From: Celerinatantimonas yamalensis
Lineage (GTDB): Bacteria > Pseudomonadota > Gammaproteobacteria > Enterobacterales > Celerinatantimonadaceae
DNA length: 64,000 nucleotides
NCBI RefSeq assembly: GCF_046054155.1
Contig: NZ_JBEQCT010000005.1
Coordinates: forward strand, 62,001 to 126,000
Reading direction: 5' to 3'
Under the pieces are notes generated by a model. The model saw only the letters and a program-made list of their open reading frames with translations, was not told the DNA's origin and ran no database searches. Positions within the stretch are counted from its first letter, which is position 1, and every line of letters starts with the position of its first letter. The translations under genes and the position numbers were made by a program. This document shows, one piece after another, positions 18,100 to 26,401 of the stretch.

Positions 18100-18131
18100 A
18101 GATGTATAGACGTCCAAACGTATTTACATCT
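18100..18131. promoter_or_regulatory. Four tandem MetJ boxes between mtnA and mtnK
   Basis: Four adjoining 8-base units, AGATGTAT, AGACGTCC, AAACGTAT and TTACATCT, match the MetJ consensus AGACGTCT at five to seven positions each. Tandem met boxes bind the MetJ-SAM repressor cooperatively. Their location allows control of both divergent genes. Confidence 0.88.
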
Positions 18132-18164
18132 TTAAGGCCGTTATTATAAAGGGAATGAATCACC

Positions 18165-19364
18165 ATGTCGCAATATCAAACATTTACTGCCGAGCAAGCG
18201 GTTGCTTATGCCAAAGAGCATAGTGGCTTGGTTGACCCCTCTGAACTGGTGCGTGCCGAAGAGATCGGTGATGGCAACCTTAATCTTGTGTTTAAAATTT
18301 ATGATACTCAGAACGTTAGCCGGATCATTGTTAAACAAGCATTGCCTTATGTGCGCTGTGTCGGTGAATCATGGCCCTTGACTCTTGATCGAGCTCGACT
18401 TGAAGCACAAACCTTAATCGAACATTATCAGCATTGTCCTGAGCACACGGTGAAAGTGATCCATTATGACCCTGAACAATATGTGATTGTGATGGAAGAT
18501 TTGAGCGATCATCAAATTTGGCGCAGTGGCTTAATCGCGGGGCTACATTATCCGCAAGCTGCCCAGCAGTTAGGGGAGTATCTCGCGACTGTTTTATTTT
18601 ATAGTTCTGATTTTTATCTGCACCCACACCGGAAAAAAGAACTGGTCGCACAGTTTATGAACCCGCAGATGTGTGAGATTACCGAAGATCTATTTTTTAA
18701 TGATCCTTACATGGAGCATGAGCGAAATAACTATCCTGCGGCTATTGAAAAAGCGGTGCACGCGCTTAGAGACAATAGCGATCTGAAAGTTGCGGTGGCC
18801 GAGCTTAAACAGCGCTTTTTCTCCTCGCCACAAGCGTTATTGCATGGCGATATTCACAGTGGCTCGATTTTTGTTAAGTCCGGCAGCTTAAAAGTGATTG
18901 ATGCCGAGTTTGGCTTTTTTGGCCCAATGGGATTTGACTTAGGTTGCGCCATCGGTAATTTACTGCTGAATTATTGTGGGGCAGAAGGGTTATTTGATAA
19001 GCCAACAGCACAGCAGGCTAAAGCGCAGCGTTTGGGCGATATTGAAACGTTGTGGAGTACTTTCACCGAGCGTTTTAGTGTGTTAGTTAAGCACCACGGC
19101 AGCGATCAAGCGCTCTGTGTTGATGGATACGTGTCGCTATTTTTACGCAATATCTGGCGTGATACACTGGGATTTGCAGGCACCGAACTCATTCGTCGCA
19201 GCATGGGTTTATCGCACGTGGCGGATCTCGATACGATCAGCGATGAAGCACAGCGTCACGCGAGTTTATGCCGAGCCATCCACTTAGGCCGAGAGCTCAT
19301 TTTGCATACTGACGTCATTACCGATGGGGATTCTCTTAGCGCTTTTGTTCGCCGCGCGTTTTAA
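18165..19364 (+). CDS. mtnK: S-methyl-5-thioribose kinase
   Basis: Phosphorylates methylthioribose at C1, feeding MtnA. Its 399 residues equal the length of characterised MtnK. It has the APH-like kinase fold: GDGNLNLVFKI is the nucleotide loop near residues 32-42, LLHGDIHSGSIF is the catalytic loop around residue 230, and VIDAEFGFFGPMGFDLG carries the metal-binding aspartate. AAGGGAATGA precedes the ATG. The presence of MtnK rather than MtnP means methylthioadenosine is split by an MTA/SAH nucleosidase encoded elsewhere. Confidence 0.95.
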   Translation: MSQYQTFTAEQAVAYAKEHSGLVDPSELVRAEEIGDGNLNLVFKIYDTQNVSRIIVKQALPYVRCVGESWPLTLDRARLEAQTLIEHYQHCPEHTVKVIHYDPEQYVIVMEDLSDHQIWRSGLIAGLHYPQAAQQLGEYLATVLFYSSDFYLHPHRKKELVAQFMNPQMCEITEDLFFNDPYMEHERNNYPAAIEKAVHALRDNSDLKVAVAELKQRFFSSPQALLHGDIHSGSIFVKSGSLKVIDAEFGFFGPMGFDLGCAIGNLLLNYCGAEGLFDKPTAQQAKAQRLGDIETLWSTFTERFSVLVKHHGSDQALCVDGYVSLFLRNIWRDTLGFAGTELIRRSMGLSHVADLDTISDEAQRHASLCRAIHLGRELILHTDVITDGDSLSAFVRRAF

Positions 19365-19890
19365 CGACTACCTCATTTTAAGTATGTCGGTTACTTAAAT
19401 GAGGTATCCCGTTTACTTGCAACTAGCATCTTTTCATTTTCCATCGACGCAGCCATGTTTATATGAATGCGTCAGTTCTACTGCCTTAATGTTTTAGTTT
19501 AAACTGGTTTTCACTGCTTAACCTTATGCACGAATACTCTTCGATGCATCCCTTTTCCCAGTATAAATTTAAAAAATTAAACAATTCATTTAACAAAATT
19601 GAAACGTATCTGTATTTTATCCGTCATTAAATTGTCGCAAATAGAGTCTATTCTAAATTCATGGATGAATAGTTGATATTAGGGATGAATAAATTGCGTT
19701 ATCTATTAAAAGAATTTAGCTTATTTATATTTAGGCCCATCTCAGTGTGAATTAATTATTTATCGAAAATGTTATGCCATAAATGTCATAACAAATATCC
19801 TATAGATAATATGGGATTTTTTCTTATTCACTTTCATAATTCATGATGGTGAGGATATCTATTTTTTTCATTGAAAGGTATAAGTGAGCT
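19365..19890 (+). other. AT-rich intergenic region before the TonB cassette
   Basis: No gene is visible. Right after mtnK a long near-perfect inverted repeat occupies 19369-19406. The rest is strongly AT-rich and should hold the promoter of the exbD-tonB-receptor genes. No clear Fur box or MetJ box was found here by eye. Confidence 0.5.
19369..19406 (+). terminator. Long hairpin after mtnK
   Basis: TACCTCATTTTAAGT pairs with ACTTAAATGAGGTA (one bulged T) across a 9-base loop, starting five bases after the mtnK stop. There is no T-tract, so it is a terminator or mRNA-stabilising hairpin. Confidence 0.5.
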
Positions 19891-20304
19891 ATGCGTAGTT
19901 GGGATCAGCCAAATAAAAAACGTCTTCATATTGAAATAATACCCATGATTGATGTCATGATGTTTTTATTGGTATTTTTTATTTTAATTAGTTTAAATGT
20001 GATACCTGCTCTTGGTATAAAAACAAAGCTACCTGGGGCAAATCATTCTCAAACACTTAAACCACAAAATAATGCCATTCTTACTCTAGCCTTAAATAAT
20101 CGTCTTCAACTTGATGGCAAAGATATCGATGAACAATCAATTGTGAGCCAGTTAAATGAGTTGAAGGATAAAAAAAATAACTTAGTTGTTATTATTAGAA
20201 GTGATAAAGGTGTGGAAGTGCAACGCTTAGTGTCGATTATGGACCTTCTCAAAGGTAGTGGCTTTAATTCCATCTCTATTGCAACCCATAATAAAAGATC
20301 ATAA
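19891..20304 (+). CDS. exbD: ExbD-family biopolymer transport protein
   Basis: Inner-membrane component of the proton-driven TonB motor. One N-terminal membrane helix, at about residues 20-42, carries the essential protonatable aspartate in EIIPMIDVMMFLLVFF; the remaining 95 residues form the periplasmic domain. The length of 137 residues is typical. It is the first gene of a four-gene AT-rich cassette, followed by tonB after four bases. The usual order exbB-exbD-tonB is not kept: exbB comes last, after the receptor. Confidence 0.93.
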   Translation: MRSWDQPNKKRLHIEIIPMIDVMMFLLVFFILISLNVIPALGIKTKLPGANHSQTLKPQNNAILTLALNNRLQLDGKDIDEQSIVSQLNELKDKKNNLVVIIRSDKGVEVQRLVSIMDLLKGSGFNSISIATHNKRS

Positions 20305-20308
20305 TTCT

Positions 20309-21217
20309 ATGTTTTTTATCTATAAAAATCGTCATGCGGTTGCATTACTGCCTGTCCTTGTTGTTTTGTTTTTATCTTATTATCTACTTAGCCAACCTGC
20401 GCTAAGTATTAATAAAAAATATGATCAATCAACGGTGGATATAGCATTAGTTAGTCAAGAAGATTTAGTTAAGCCAGCACCTAAGGTTAAACCAGCACCT
20501 AAATCTGAAGAAGTGAAGCCGATTCAAAAAGTTGAACCCGATCTAGTTCAGCCCAAGGTTGAAGAACCGAAGCCTGTTCTTCCAGAAGAGAAAGAATCAC
20601 CCATTGTTGAAAAGATCCCAGTACTTAAAAAAATAATTAAGCCTATTGAAAAACCAAAACCAAAACCAAAACCAATTAAAAAGATTAAACCCAAAACTAA
20701 ACCGAAGGTTGTCCATCATCCAGTTAAAAAAATAAAACCAAAGCATAAAGTAAAAAAGGTCACAGACCCTAAACCAATAGTTAATAAGGTCAAAGAAAAT
20801 GCGCCAACGAAGAGTCGTGATGATGTTGCGAGCAAAGCAAGCTACGTTAAATCCTCTACTCAGGCAGTGATCAATAAAATAAATGCTCAAAATAATGCAC
20901 GTCGTATTGCATCACTTGAAGCGCAATATATTGCCAGTATTCGTGTCGAGCTTAAAAACTATAAACAATACCCTCATGGACGGGCAGCGTCGCTACAAAG
21001 ACCACAAGGAAGTGTGGTGATTTGGTTGAAAGTTGATCGAGCAGGAAATGTGCTTGATAGAGGAATTGAAAAGAAATCGCATAGCATATTACTTAATCGC
21101 GCCGCTTTTCAAAGTTTAAGGCGAATAGAACATGTCAAGCCATTTCCTAAAGAGAGTTTTTCCGGGCATGCGTACTACCGATTTACAGCTACGTATGTTT
21201 ATTCCATAGAACAGTAA
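20309..21217 (+). CDS. tonB: TonB energy-transducing protein
   Basis: Spans the periplasm to pass energy from ExbBD to the outer-membrane receptor. With ATG at 20309 it has 302 residues: a membrane anchor at about 10-27, a long Pro/Lys/Glu-rich spacer (roughly residues 50-165, with KPKPKP runs), and the C-terminal TonB domain containing YPHGRAASLQRPQGSVVIWLKVDRAG and the final YRFTATYVYSIEQ. An upstream start at 20258 lies inside exbD and is unlikely. No strong ribosome site is visible, suggesting coupling to exbD. Confidence 0.92.
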   Translation: MFFIYKNRHAVALLPVLVVLFLSYYLLSQPALSINKKYDQSTVDIALVSQEDLVKPAPKVKPAPKSEEVKPIQKVEPDLVQPKVEEPKPVLPEEKESPIVEKIPVLKKIIKPIEKPKPKPKPIKKIKPKTKPKVVHHPVKKIKPKHKVKKVTDPKPIVNKVKENAPTKSRDDVASKASYVKSSTQAVINKINAQNNARRIASLEAQYIASIRVELKNYKQYPHGRAASLQRPQGSVVIWLKVDRAGNVLDRGIEKKSHSILLNRAAFQSLRRIEHVKPFPKESFSGHAYYRFTATYVYSIEQ

Positions 21218-21251
21218 TAAATCATTTTTGATAGTAAGGGAGCACTATTTA

Positions 21252-23552
21252 ATGAAGATCCGTAAGATTTACCTTGTGCTGTTAGGCACCGGGATGATGG
21301 GAGGAGCAGTGAATGCTTTAGCCGCTGACACAGGCACAGTGGATGTCGGCAAAGTCACGGTCATTGCAAAAAGTAAAGACAGTGGGCAAATGGTTCAAGA
21401 AGATGCCGCTAAAGCGCGTTCAACCGTTACGCATGATGCGCTAGTTAAACAAACTGGCACTGCCAATGGTATCGACAAACTTAAATATACCCCTGGGGTG
21501 TCAGTGGCGAGTAATGATGAAACTGGTCTAAGCGGCTTTAAGTTTACTATGCGAGGGATGAGTGGTGATCAAATTGGTGTCACCATGGATGGTGTGCCGG
21601 TTAATGATTCGGGCAACTATGCCATGTATCCGAATTTATTAGGCGATCCTGAAAACTTAGAAGAAGTTTTTGCAACGCAAGGTACCTCAGATAACGATGC
21701 GCCGCATATTGGTTCAAGTGGTGGGAATATTGGTTTGGTATCACTTCGTCCAACTAAAAAATTTGGAGTGTTCGCGAAACAAATTTTTGGCAGCAATGAT
21801 TTGACCAAGACCTTTCTGCGTCTTAATACAGGAAATATAAATGGCTTTCAAAACTATATTTCTATGTCACACACTGAAGCCGATAAGTGGAAAGGGGCAG
21901 GCAAGCTAAAAGCCAATAAAGTAGAACTTAATTCACTTTGGCAAAATGATGGTGGTGACAGCGTTAGTACTATCATTAAATGGCATAAACAAGAAAATAT
22001 CGCATACGTTACGCCGACATTAGCTCAATATCAAAAAGATCATAAATTTGATATTTCATCGAAAATGCAGACTTGTAAAGCGGGTAATGGTGCCACCTAT
22101 ATGTGTGGCAGTTATTACAAGGAAAGTCAGAACCCATTTGAAAATATTACCGCATCAATGACTAGTCGATTTCATCTGAATGACTCATTGTTATTAACTA
22201 TCGCGCCTTATTACTATGTTTCGAATGGTGGTGGGGCTGGATCTTATGTTCAAAATCTAAATAATAGTTCGAACAAAGGCGGTATTTATGATCTGAGTAA
22301 TCTCAACAGCCGCACCGATTATCAACAAGATGGTGTCCTGACTTCGGGAAGCTATTATCGTCCTTCTTGGACAGAAACTTGGCGTCCAGGGATTACTACC
22401 AAATTAGATTGGGCTATTAATGAAGAACATAACCTGCAGGTGGGTTATTGGTATGAACGCGCTAGACAACGGCAAAGTAAGCCTTATGTTACACTCAATA
22501 GTGATGGTAGCCCATCAACCATATGGGCTAACTATGATGGGTCACATCAGGTTAAAGATGCCAATGGTAATACAGTTCAAGGACGAAATTACTTTACCGT
22601 TACGCCTGCTCAAAAATTGTTCTTAAATGATACGTGGAATGCGACAGCTGATTTAACCTTATTTGGTGGTATTAGTTACTCACATGTTCAACGCGAAGGA
22701 CACAATAGAGGTAGTTTGTATGATCAGCCTAGTAATCCGTCTGCTTCTTATTCTCGGTTCTTACCAACGGGTAATGTTAAATATCAAATAAATAATAAAA
22801 ATTCAGTATTCTATAACATCTCAGAAAATATGCGAACGCCTCAGAACTACGCACTATATAATGCAGGTGATTCGATCAGTACGAAACCAGAAATAAGTTG
22901 GAATAATGAGTTGGGATGGCGCTATCAAACTGAAATGACCAGTATGAGTGCGACCATTTACCATTTAGCATTTAATAATAGACAAGTTTCAACCAAAAAC
23001 AGTAGTAATGAATATATTTTGAAAAATATAGGTAAGGTCGTCAATTCAGGTATCGAACTTGAACTGGGTGGAAAATTACCCTACCAATTCAACTATTATG
23101 CTTCTTATAGTTATACTAAATCGGAACAAAAAAACAATATAACGACGGAAGGAATAACATTACCAACGAAAGGAAAACAAGTTGCGGGTGTTCCTAAAAA
23201 CATATTGAACTTAATTTTAGGTTACGATAATGGTACCTATTATGGTTCACTCGCTGACCATATGGTAGGTAAACAATATGGTGATATGACTAATGATCAG
23301 TCTATTCCTGGATTTAGTGTTTTTGATTTGTCATTAGGTTATCGCATTCCTTACACATTTATGGGTGTGAAAAAACCAGTGGTTCGTTTAACAGTGAACA
23401 ATCTGTTTAATAAAAATTATTTATCCGGTGTTGATTCAACCACTTTCGCATCTAAAAAATATAGTAATAATGGTAAGTCCTTCAGTAGTGCTCCCCAATA
23501 TCTGATTGGTGAGCAGCGTTCACTTGAGCTGTCCTTTGAAGCGAGTTTTTAA
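21252..23552 (+). CDS. TonB-dependent outer-membrane receptor of unknown substrate
   Basis: A 766-residue beta-barrel receptor. There is a signal peptide at 1-25 ending NALAA, then a TonB-box-like stretch, then the plug domain (about 45-170, with TMRGMSGDQIGVTMDGVPVND) and a barrel ending in the aromatic LELSFEASF. One extracellular loop contains two cysteines about 15 residues apart (CKAGNGATYMC). ATG 21252 with GGGAG upstream puts the signal peptide at the start. The ligand is unknown. Its position between the two methionine salvage blocks suggests a sulfur-compound substrate, but this is inference; iron-chelate uptake is the default alternative. Confidence 0.9.
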   Translation: MKIRKIYLVLLGTGMMGGAVNALAADTGTVDVGKVTVIAKSKDSGQMVQEDAAKARSTVTHDALVKQTGTANGIDKLKYTPGVSVASNDETGLSGFKFTMRGMSGDQIGVTMDGVPVNDSGNYAMYPNLLGDPENLEEVFATQGTSDNDAPHIGSSGGNIGLVSLRPTKKFGVFAKQIFGSNDLTKTFLRLNTGNINGFQNYISMSHTEADKWKGAGKLKANKVELNSLWQNDGGDSVSTIIKWHKQENIAYVTPTLAQYQKDHKFDISSKMQTCKAGNGATYMCGSYYKESQNPFENITASMTSRFHLNDSLLLTIAPYYYVSNGGGAGSYVQNLNNSSNKGGIYDLSNLNSRTDYQQDGVLTSGSYYRPSWTETWRPGITTKLDWAINEEHNLQVGYWYERARQRQSKPYVTLNSDGSPSTIWANYDGSHQVKDANGNTVQGRNYFTVTPAQKLFLNDTWNATADLTLFGGISYSHVQREGHNRGSLYDQPSNPSASYSRFLPTGNVKYQINNKNSVFYNISENMRTPQNYALYNAGDSISTKPEISWNNELGWRYQTEMTSMSATIYHLAFNNRQVSTKNSSNEYILKNIGKVVNSGIELELGGKLPYQFNYYASYSYTKSEQKNNITTEGITLPTKGKQVAGVPKNILNLILGYDNGTYYGSLADHMVGKQYGDMTNDQSIPGFSVFDLSLGYRIPYTFMGVKKPVVRLTVNNLFNKNYLSGVDSTTFASKKYSNNGKSFSSAPQYLIGEQRSLELSFEASF

Positions 23553-23564
23553 ATTGTTTTCATC

Positions 23565-23598
23565 CAATCGGCTCGCCATTTGAGCCGATTGATTTTTT
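23565..23598 (+). terminator. Rho-independent terminator between receptor gene and exbB
   Basis: CAATCGGCTC pairs with GAGCCGATTG across a 7-base loop and is followed by a run of T. It would attenuate or stop transcription before exbB, so ExbB may be made at a lower level or from its own promoter. Confidence 0.85.
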
Positions 23599-23618
23599 AA
23601 CCTGAAGGGCGTTATCTT

Positions 23619-24299
23619 ATGAGTATGAATCTTATTCATGAAATTATTTTTTATATTATGTACTTAGCTGCAGCAATTGGCGCTTTTGTGATTGTTGAGC
23701 GCAGCATCTATTTTTCGTTCACACTGCGCCAAGCGCGAAAGTTGGAACAGGTGTTAAGGCAGCCTATTGGGCAGTTCTCGGATATTCCGGAGTCGCTCCG
23801 GCAAAAAGACTGTTTACCTATTCGTTTGCTGAGTGATTTTTTTGCAGGCTGTGACCCCCTGAGTACGCACAATGAACTAGAAGATCTCAGTCAGGCTATC
23901 TATATCTCGATGCGCGGGTTGTTGGTGAAGCGATTATGGTTACTCGAAGCGATTGTTGCCGGCGCGCCGCTGCTGGGATTGTTAGGAACCATCTTTGGAA
24001 TTATAGACACTTTTAAAGCATTGGCCGAGTCAGGTGTATCTGATCCGAGTCTCGTGTCTAAAAGTATCGGTACAGCGCTTTATGCGACAGCTCTGGGGAT
24101 TGGTATCGCAGTGGTAGGGCTAACCTTTAATCACCAGCTACAAGATCGCCTTGAACTAATTAATGATCATTTAAAGATTTTATTATTGCGTGCAGGTATT
24201 ACCAGTAAAGCAGCGATAGCTGATGTTAACTCTTATGTTGAATCACCCATTCACGATGATACTCACACCTCGAACATGTCCCAACGTGTATTTGTCTAA
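23619..24299 (+). CDS. exbB: ExbB/TolQ-family proton channel protein
   Basis: Inner-membrane partner of ExbD. The 226-residue protein has three predicted membrane segments (about residues 8-28, 112-135 and 150-170). The family pattern is LLEAIVAGAPLLGLLGTIFGIIDTFKAL and IGTALYATALGIGIAVVGL. AAGGGCG precedes the ATG. It is separated from the receptor gene by a terminator hairpin, and its base composition looks closer to the flanking chromosome than to exbD and tonB. Confidence 0.93.
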   Translation: MSMNLIHEIIFYIMYLAAAIGAFVIVERSIYFSFTLRQARKLEQVLRQPIGQFSDIPESLRQKDCLPIRLLSDFFAGCDPLSTHNELEDLSQAIYISMRGLLVKRLWLLEAIVAGAPLLGLLGTIFGIIDTFKALAESGVSDPSLVSKSIGTALYATALGIGIAVVGLTFNHQLQDRLELINDHLKILLLRAGITSKAAIADVNSYVESPIHDDTHTSNMSQRVFV

Positions 24300-24358
24300 G
24301 GGCGTTGGCTGCATTCTGATCATGAGTGTATTACCAGCATGAGTTGATATACACACCG

Positions 24359-24382
24359 TTGGAGCTCTTTGGTGAGCTCCAA
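24359..24382. terminator. Strong hairpin between convergent exbB and mtnD
   Basis: TTGGAGCTC pairs perfectly with GAGCTCCAA across six bases, and flanking CACA/TGTG can extend the stem. No T-tract follows on either strand. Confidence 0.5.
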
Positions 24383-24426
24383 ACGCTGTGTAGTTGACCG
24401 TTAAAGTGGTTTAATCAAAGTTGTTG

Positions 24427-24978
24427 CTATAAAAAACACGAATCCATCAATGGGTAGTTTTTGGCAATATCATCCCCAGTAAATTGGGCGACCCAGCCTT
24501 GCGGATTGTTAAAAATGCGGATGGCAGTAAATAGTGGTTCGCTCCCCATATCAAACCAATGCCGGGTACCTGCAGGCACTGAGATTAAATCCTCTTTTTC
24601 ACACAACACTTGATATACCTTGCCTTGTAGGTGTAGGCAAAATAACCCTGAGCCCTCCACAAAAAAGCGGACTTCATCTTCGCCATGAGTATGCTCATCT
24701 AAGAATTTACGACGCATCGTCTCTTTTTGTGGATTATTGGGGCGAATGCTGGCGACATCCCAGCTTTGGTAACCTTCGTCGGCAACCAGTTTATCAATGG
24801 CATGCTGGTAGGCTTTGATGACGGTTTCTGCATCAGGGTCATCGCCAAGTACTTGGTTCGCTTGCCAGCGCTCAAATCGTACGCCAATGTCAGCTAGTTG
24901 AGCGATAATCTCATTTGCATTATCGCTTTGCCAGTCAATGGTTTGGTCAGTATCATTATAAATCGTTAGGGTACTCAT
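24427..24978 (-). CDS. mtnD: Acireductone dioxygenase
   Basis: Cupin enzyme that oxidises the acireductone to the keto acid precursor of methionine (iron form) or to carbon monoxide and methylthiopropionate (nickel form). The metal site is seen as EHTHGEDEVRFFVEG (His, His, Glu around residues 95-105) and the later histidine in VPAGTRHWFDMG. At 183 residues it has the usual length. GGAG precedes the ATG at 24978; longer readings run into mtnC. It is the last gene of the mtnB-mtnC-mtnD operon. Confidence 0.96.
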   Translation of the reverse strand: MSTLTIYNDTDQTIDWQSDNANEIIAQLADIGVRFERWQANQVLGDDPDAETVIKAYQHAIDKLVADEGYQSWDVASIRPNNPQKETMRRKFLDEHTHGEDEVRFFVEGSGLFCLHLQGKVYQVLCEKEDLISVPAGTRHWFDMGSEPLFTAIRIFNNPQGWVAQFTGDDIAKNYPLMDSCFL

Positions 24979-24991
24979 TGGCTTACTCCGT

Positions 24992-25660
24992 TTAAATTTG
25001 TGAGAAATCGCTAACCTGTGGATGCTGGCTTTGCGCATCTGCCTCGCCTCTAATGAGCTGTAAGGTCTGCCAGCCAGCTGCTTTAGCGGCATCGAGTTCT
25101 TGATGGATGTCTGATAAAAATAACAGTTGTTCGGCAGGCAGATCGATCTGTTTAGCGATTTCGATATATGATCCAGTTTGGCGCTTATGGCCGACATGTG
25201 TGTCAAAATAACCGCTTAAAAATGGGGTTAGATCGCCTTCATTGCTATAACCAAATAATAATTTCTGAGCTGCAATTGAACCTGATGAATAGATATAAAG
25301 AGGTATATTCTGTGCTCGCCAGCGCTTGAATGCAGGCAATACATCTGCATACAGATGGCCCGTAAAATCGCCGTTTTCATAGCCGTAGCGCCAGATCATC
25401 CCTTGTAGTGCTTTGAGAGAGGTAGATTTGAGATCTTCATCCATAAACTCAAGTAAGGCATCAGTGACTTGCGACAATGAGGCTTCAGACTGGTCTATCT
25501 CTTGGCGAACACCATCAATGGCGGCGCGAACCTCTGAGCGATGTTGTTGAGCATTGATAAATTCGGCTAAACGCTCGCGTGCATAGGGAAATAGAACTTG
25601 ATGGACAAACTGAATGTCAGTGGTTGTCCCTTCGATATCAGTTACAATCGCGCGGATCAT
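24992..25660 (-). CDS. mtnC: Enolase-phosphatase E1
   Basis: HAD-family bifunctional enzyme that enolises and dephosphorylates diketomethylthiopentyl-1-phosphate. The nucleophile motif IVTDIEGTTTD is at residues 4-14, followed by IYSSGSIAAQKLLFGYS and the acidic motif LLFLSDIHQELDAA. The length of 222 residues is normal. Its ATG overlaps the mtnB stop in an ATGA junction and mtnD starts 13 bases later, so the three are one operon. Confidence 0.96.
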   Translation of the reverse strand: MIRAIVTDIEGTTTDIQFVHQVLFPYARERLAEFINAQQHRSEVRAAIDGVRQEIDQSEASLSQVTDALLEFMDEDLKSTSLKALQGMIWRYGYENGDFTGHLYADVLPAFKRWRAQNIPLYIYSSGSIAAQKLLFGYSNEGDLTPFLSGYFDTHVGHKRQTGSYIEIAKQIDLPAEQLLFLSDIHQELDAAKAAGWQTLQLIRGEADAQSQHPQVSDFSQI

Positions 25661-26265
25661 TGTTTCTCCAAAGCGCGAAGGCGCAAGTCACATTCAAATA
25701 AAAACTCAAGCCCTTCTAATTGACGCCGTGCTTGCGCGACGGTTTCACCCCAAGTAGTAAGACCGTGGCCTCGCAGTAAAAAGCCGTAATGGAGCGCGTT
25801 GCCAGATTGTGCAATCCGTTTGGCAAGCGCGTCGATATCCTGATCATTATCATAAATCGGTAGTGAAACGGCGTCTAGATGGCTGGTTTGCCCCTGCAGG
25901 GTTTTTTGCATCTCATAGCCTTGTAACGTCAGTGTGTCGCGCCGCTCAAGGCGAGACAAGACCGTGGCATTAACGCTATGCACATGCAGTACTGTCGAAG
26001 CTTGTGGATAAAGCCGATAGAGTAGCGTATGCAAGCCGGTTTCAGCTGATGGCGTACGCCCACTTGACGCATGATTGTCTGCTATCCGCACGGATATAAA
26101 GTCATCGCTCTCCAGCGAGCCTTTATCTTTGCCTGATGCGCTAATCCAACACCAGTCGGCATCAGCGCGTATCGACATGTTTCCGCCTGTGGCTGGCGCA
26201 AAGCCACGCTGACCCAGCCAATGACAGGTGTTAATCAGCTCATCAAGGTGTGTTGGATGTTTCAT
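25657..26265 (-). CDS. mtnB: Methylthioribulose-1-phosphate dehydratase
   Basis: Class II aldolase-fold zinc enzyme of methionine salvage. Family marks are WLGQRGFAPATGGNMSIR near the start, the zinc ligands in LHVHSVNATVLS and HYGFLLRGHGLTTWG near the end. The ATG at 26265 is preferred; the earlier in-frame TTG at 26289 would add eight residues. It is the first gene of mtnBCD and diverges from the aminotransferase gene, with three met boxes in the gap. Confidence 0.95.
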   Translation of the reverse strand: MKHPTHLDELINTCHWLGQRGFAPATGGNMSIRADADWCWISASGKDKGSLESDDFISVRIADNHASSGRTPSAETGLHTLLYRLYPQASTVLHVHSVNATVLSRLERRDTLTLQGYEMQKTLQGQTSHLDAVSLPIYDNDQDIDALAKRIAQSGNALHYGFLLRGHGLTTWGETVAQARRQLEGLEFLFECDLRLRALEKQ

Positions 26266-26311
26266 AGTTGTCCTTTTTTCAGCCGTCAAATGGGCCTTTC
26301 ACTCGCACGGG

Positions 26312-26335
26312 CGACGTATAGACGTCTATATGTCT
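26312..26335. promoter_or_regulatory. Three tandem MetJ boxes between mtnB and aminotransferase gene
   Basis: The units CGACGTAT, AGACGTCT and ATATGTCT lie end to end; the central one is the perfect MetJ consensus. They stand between the divergent mtnBCD operon and the aminotransferase gene. Confidence 0.9.
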
Positions 26336-26401
26336 TTATTGCCAAATAGTAACATCGTGCTATAGTGACGGCAACATATGCTTTACTTTGGACCATTATT
26401 G

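Noticed and set aside
19600..19890. Fur box or MetJ box before exbD
   Set aside because: Only AT-rich sequence without a convincing 19-base Fur palindrome or tandem AGACGTCT units.
20597..20890. Phe/Trp-rich minus-strand frame inside tonB
   Set aside because: It is the antisense of the Lys/Pro repeats of TonB and not a gene.
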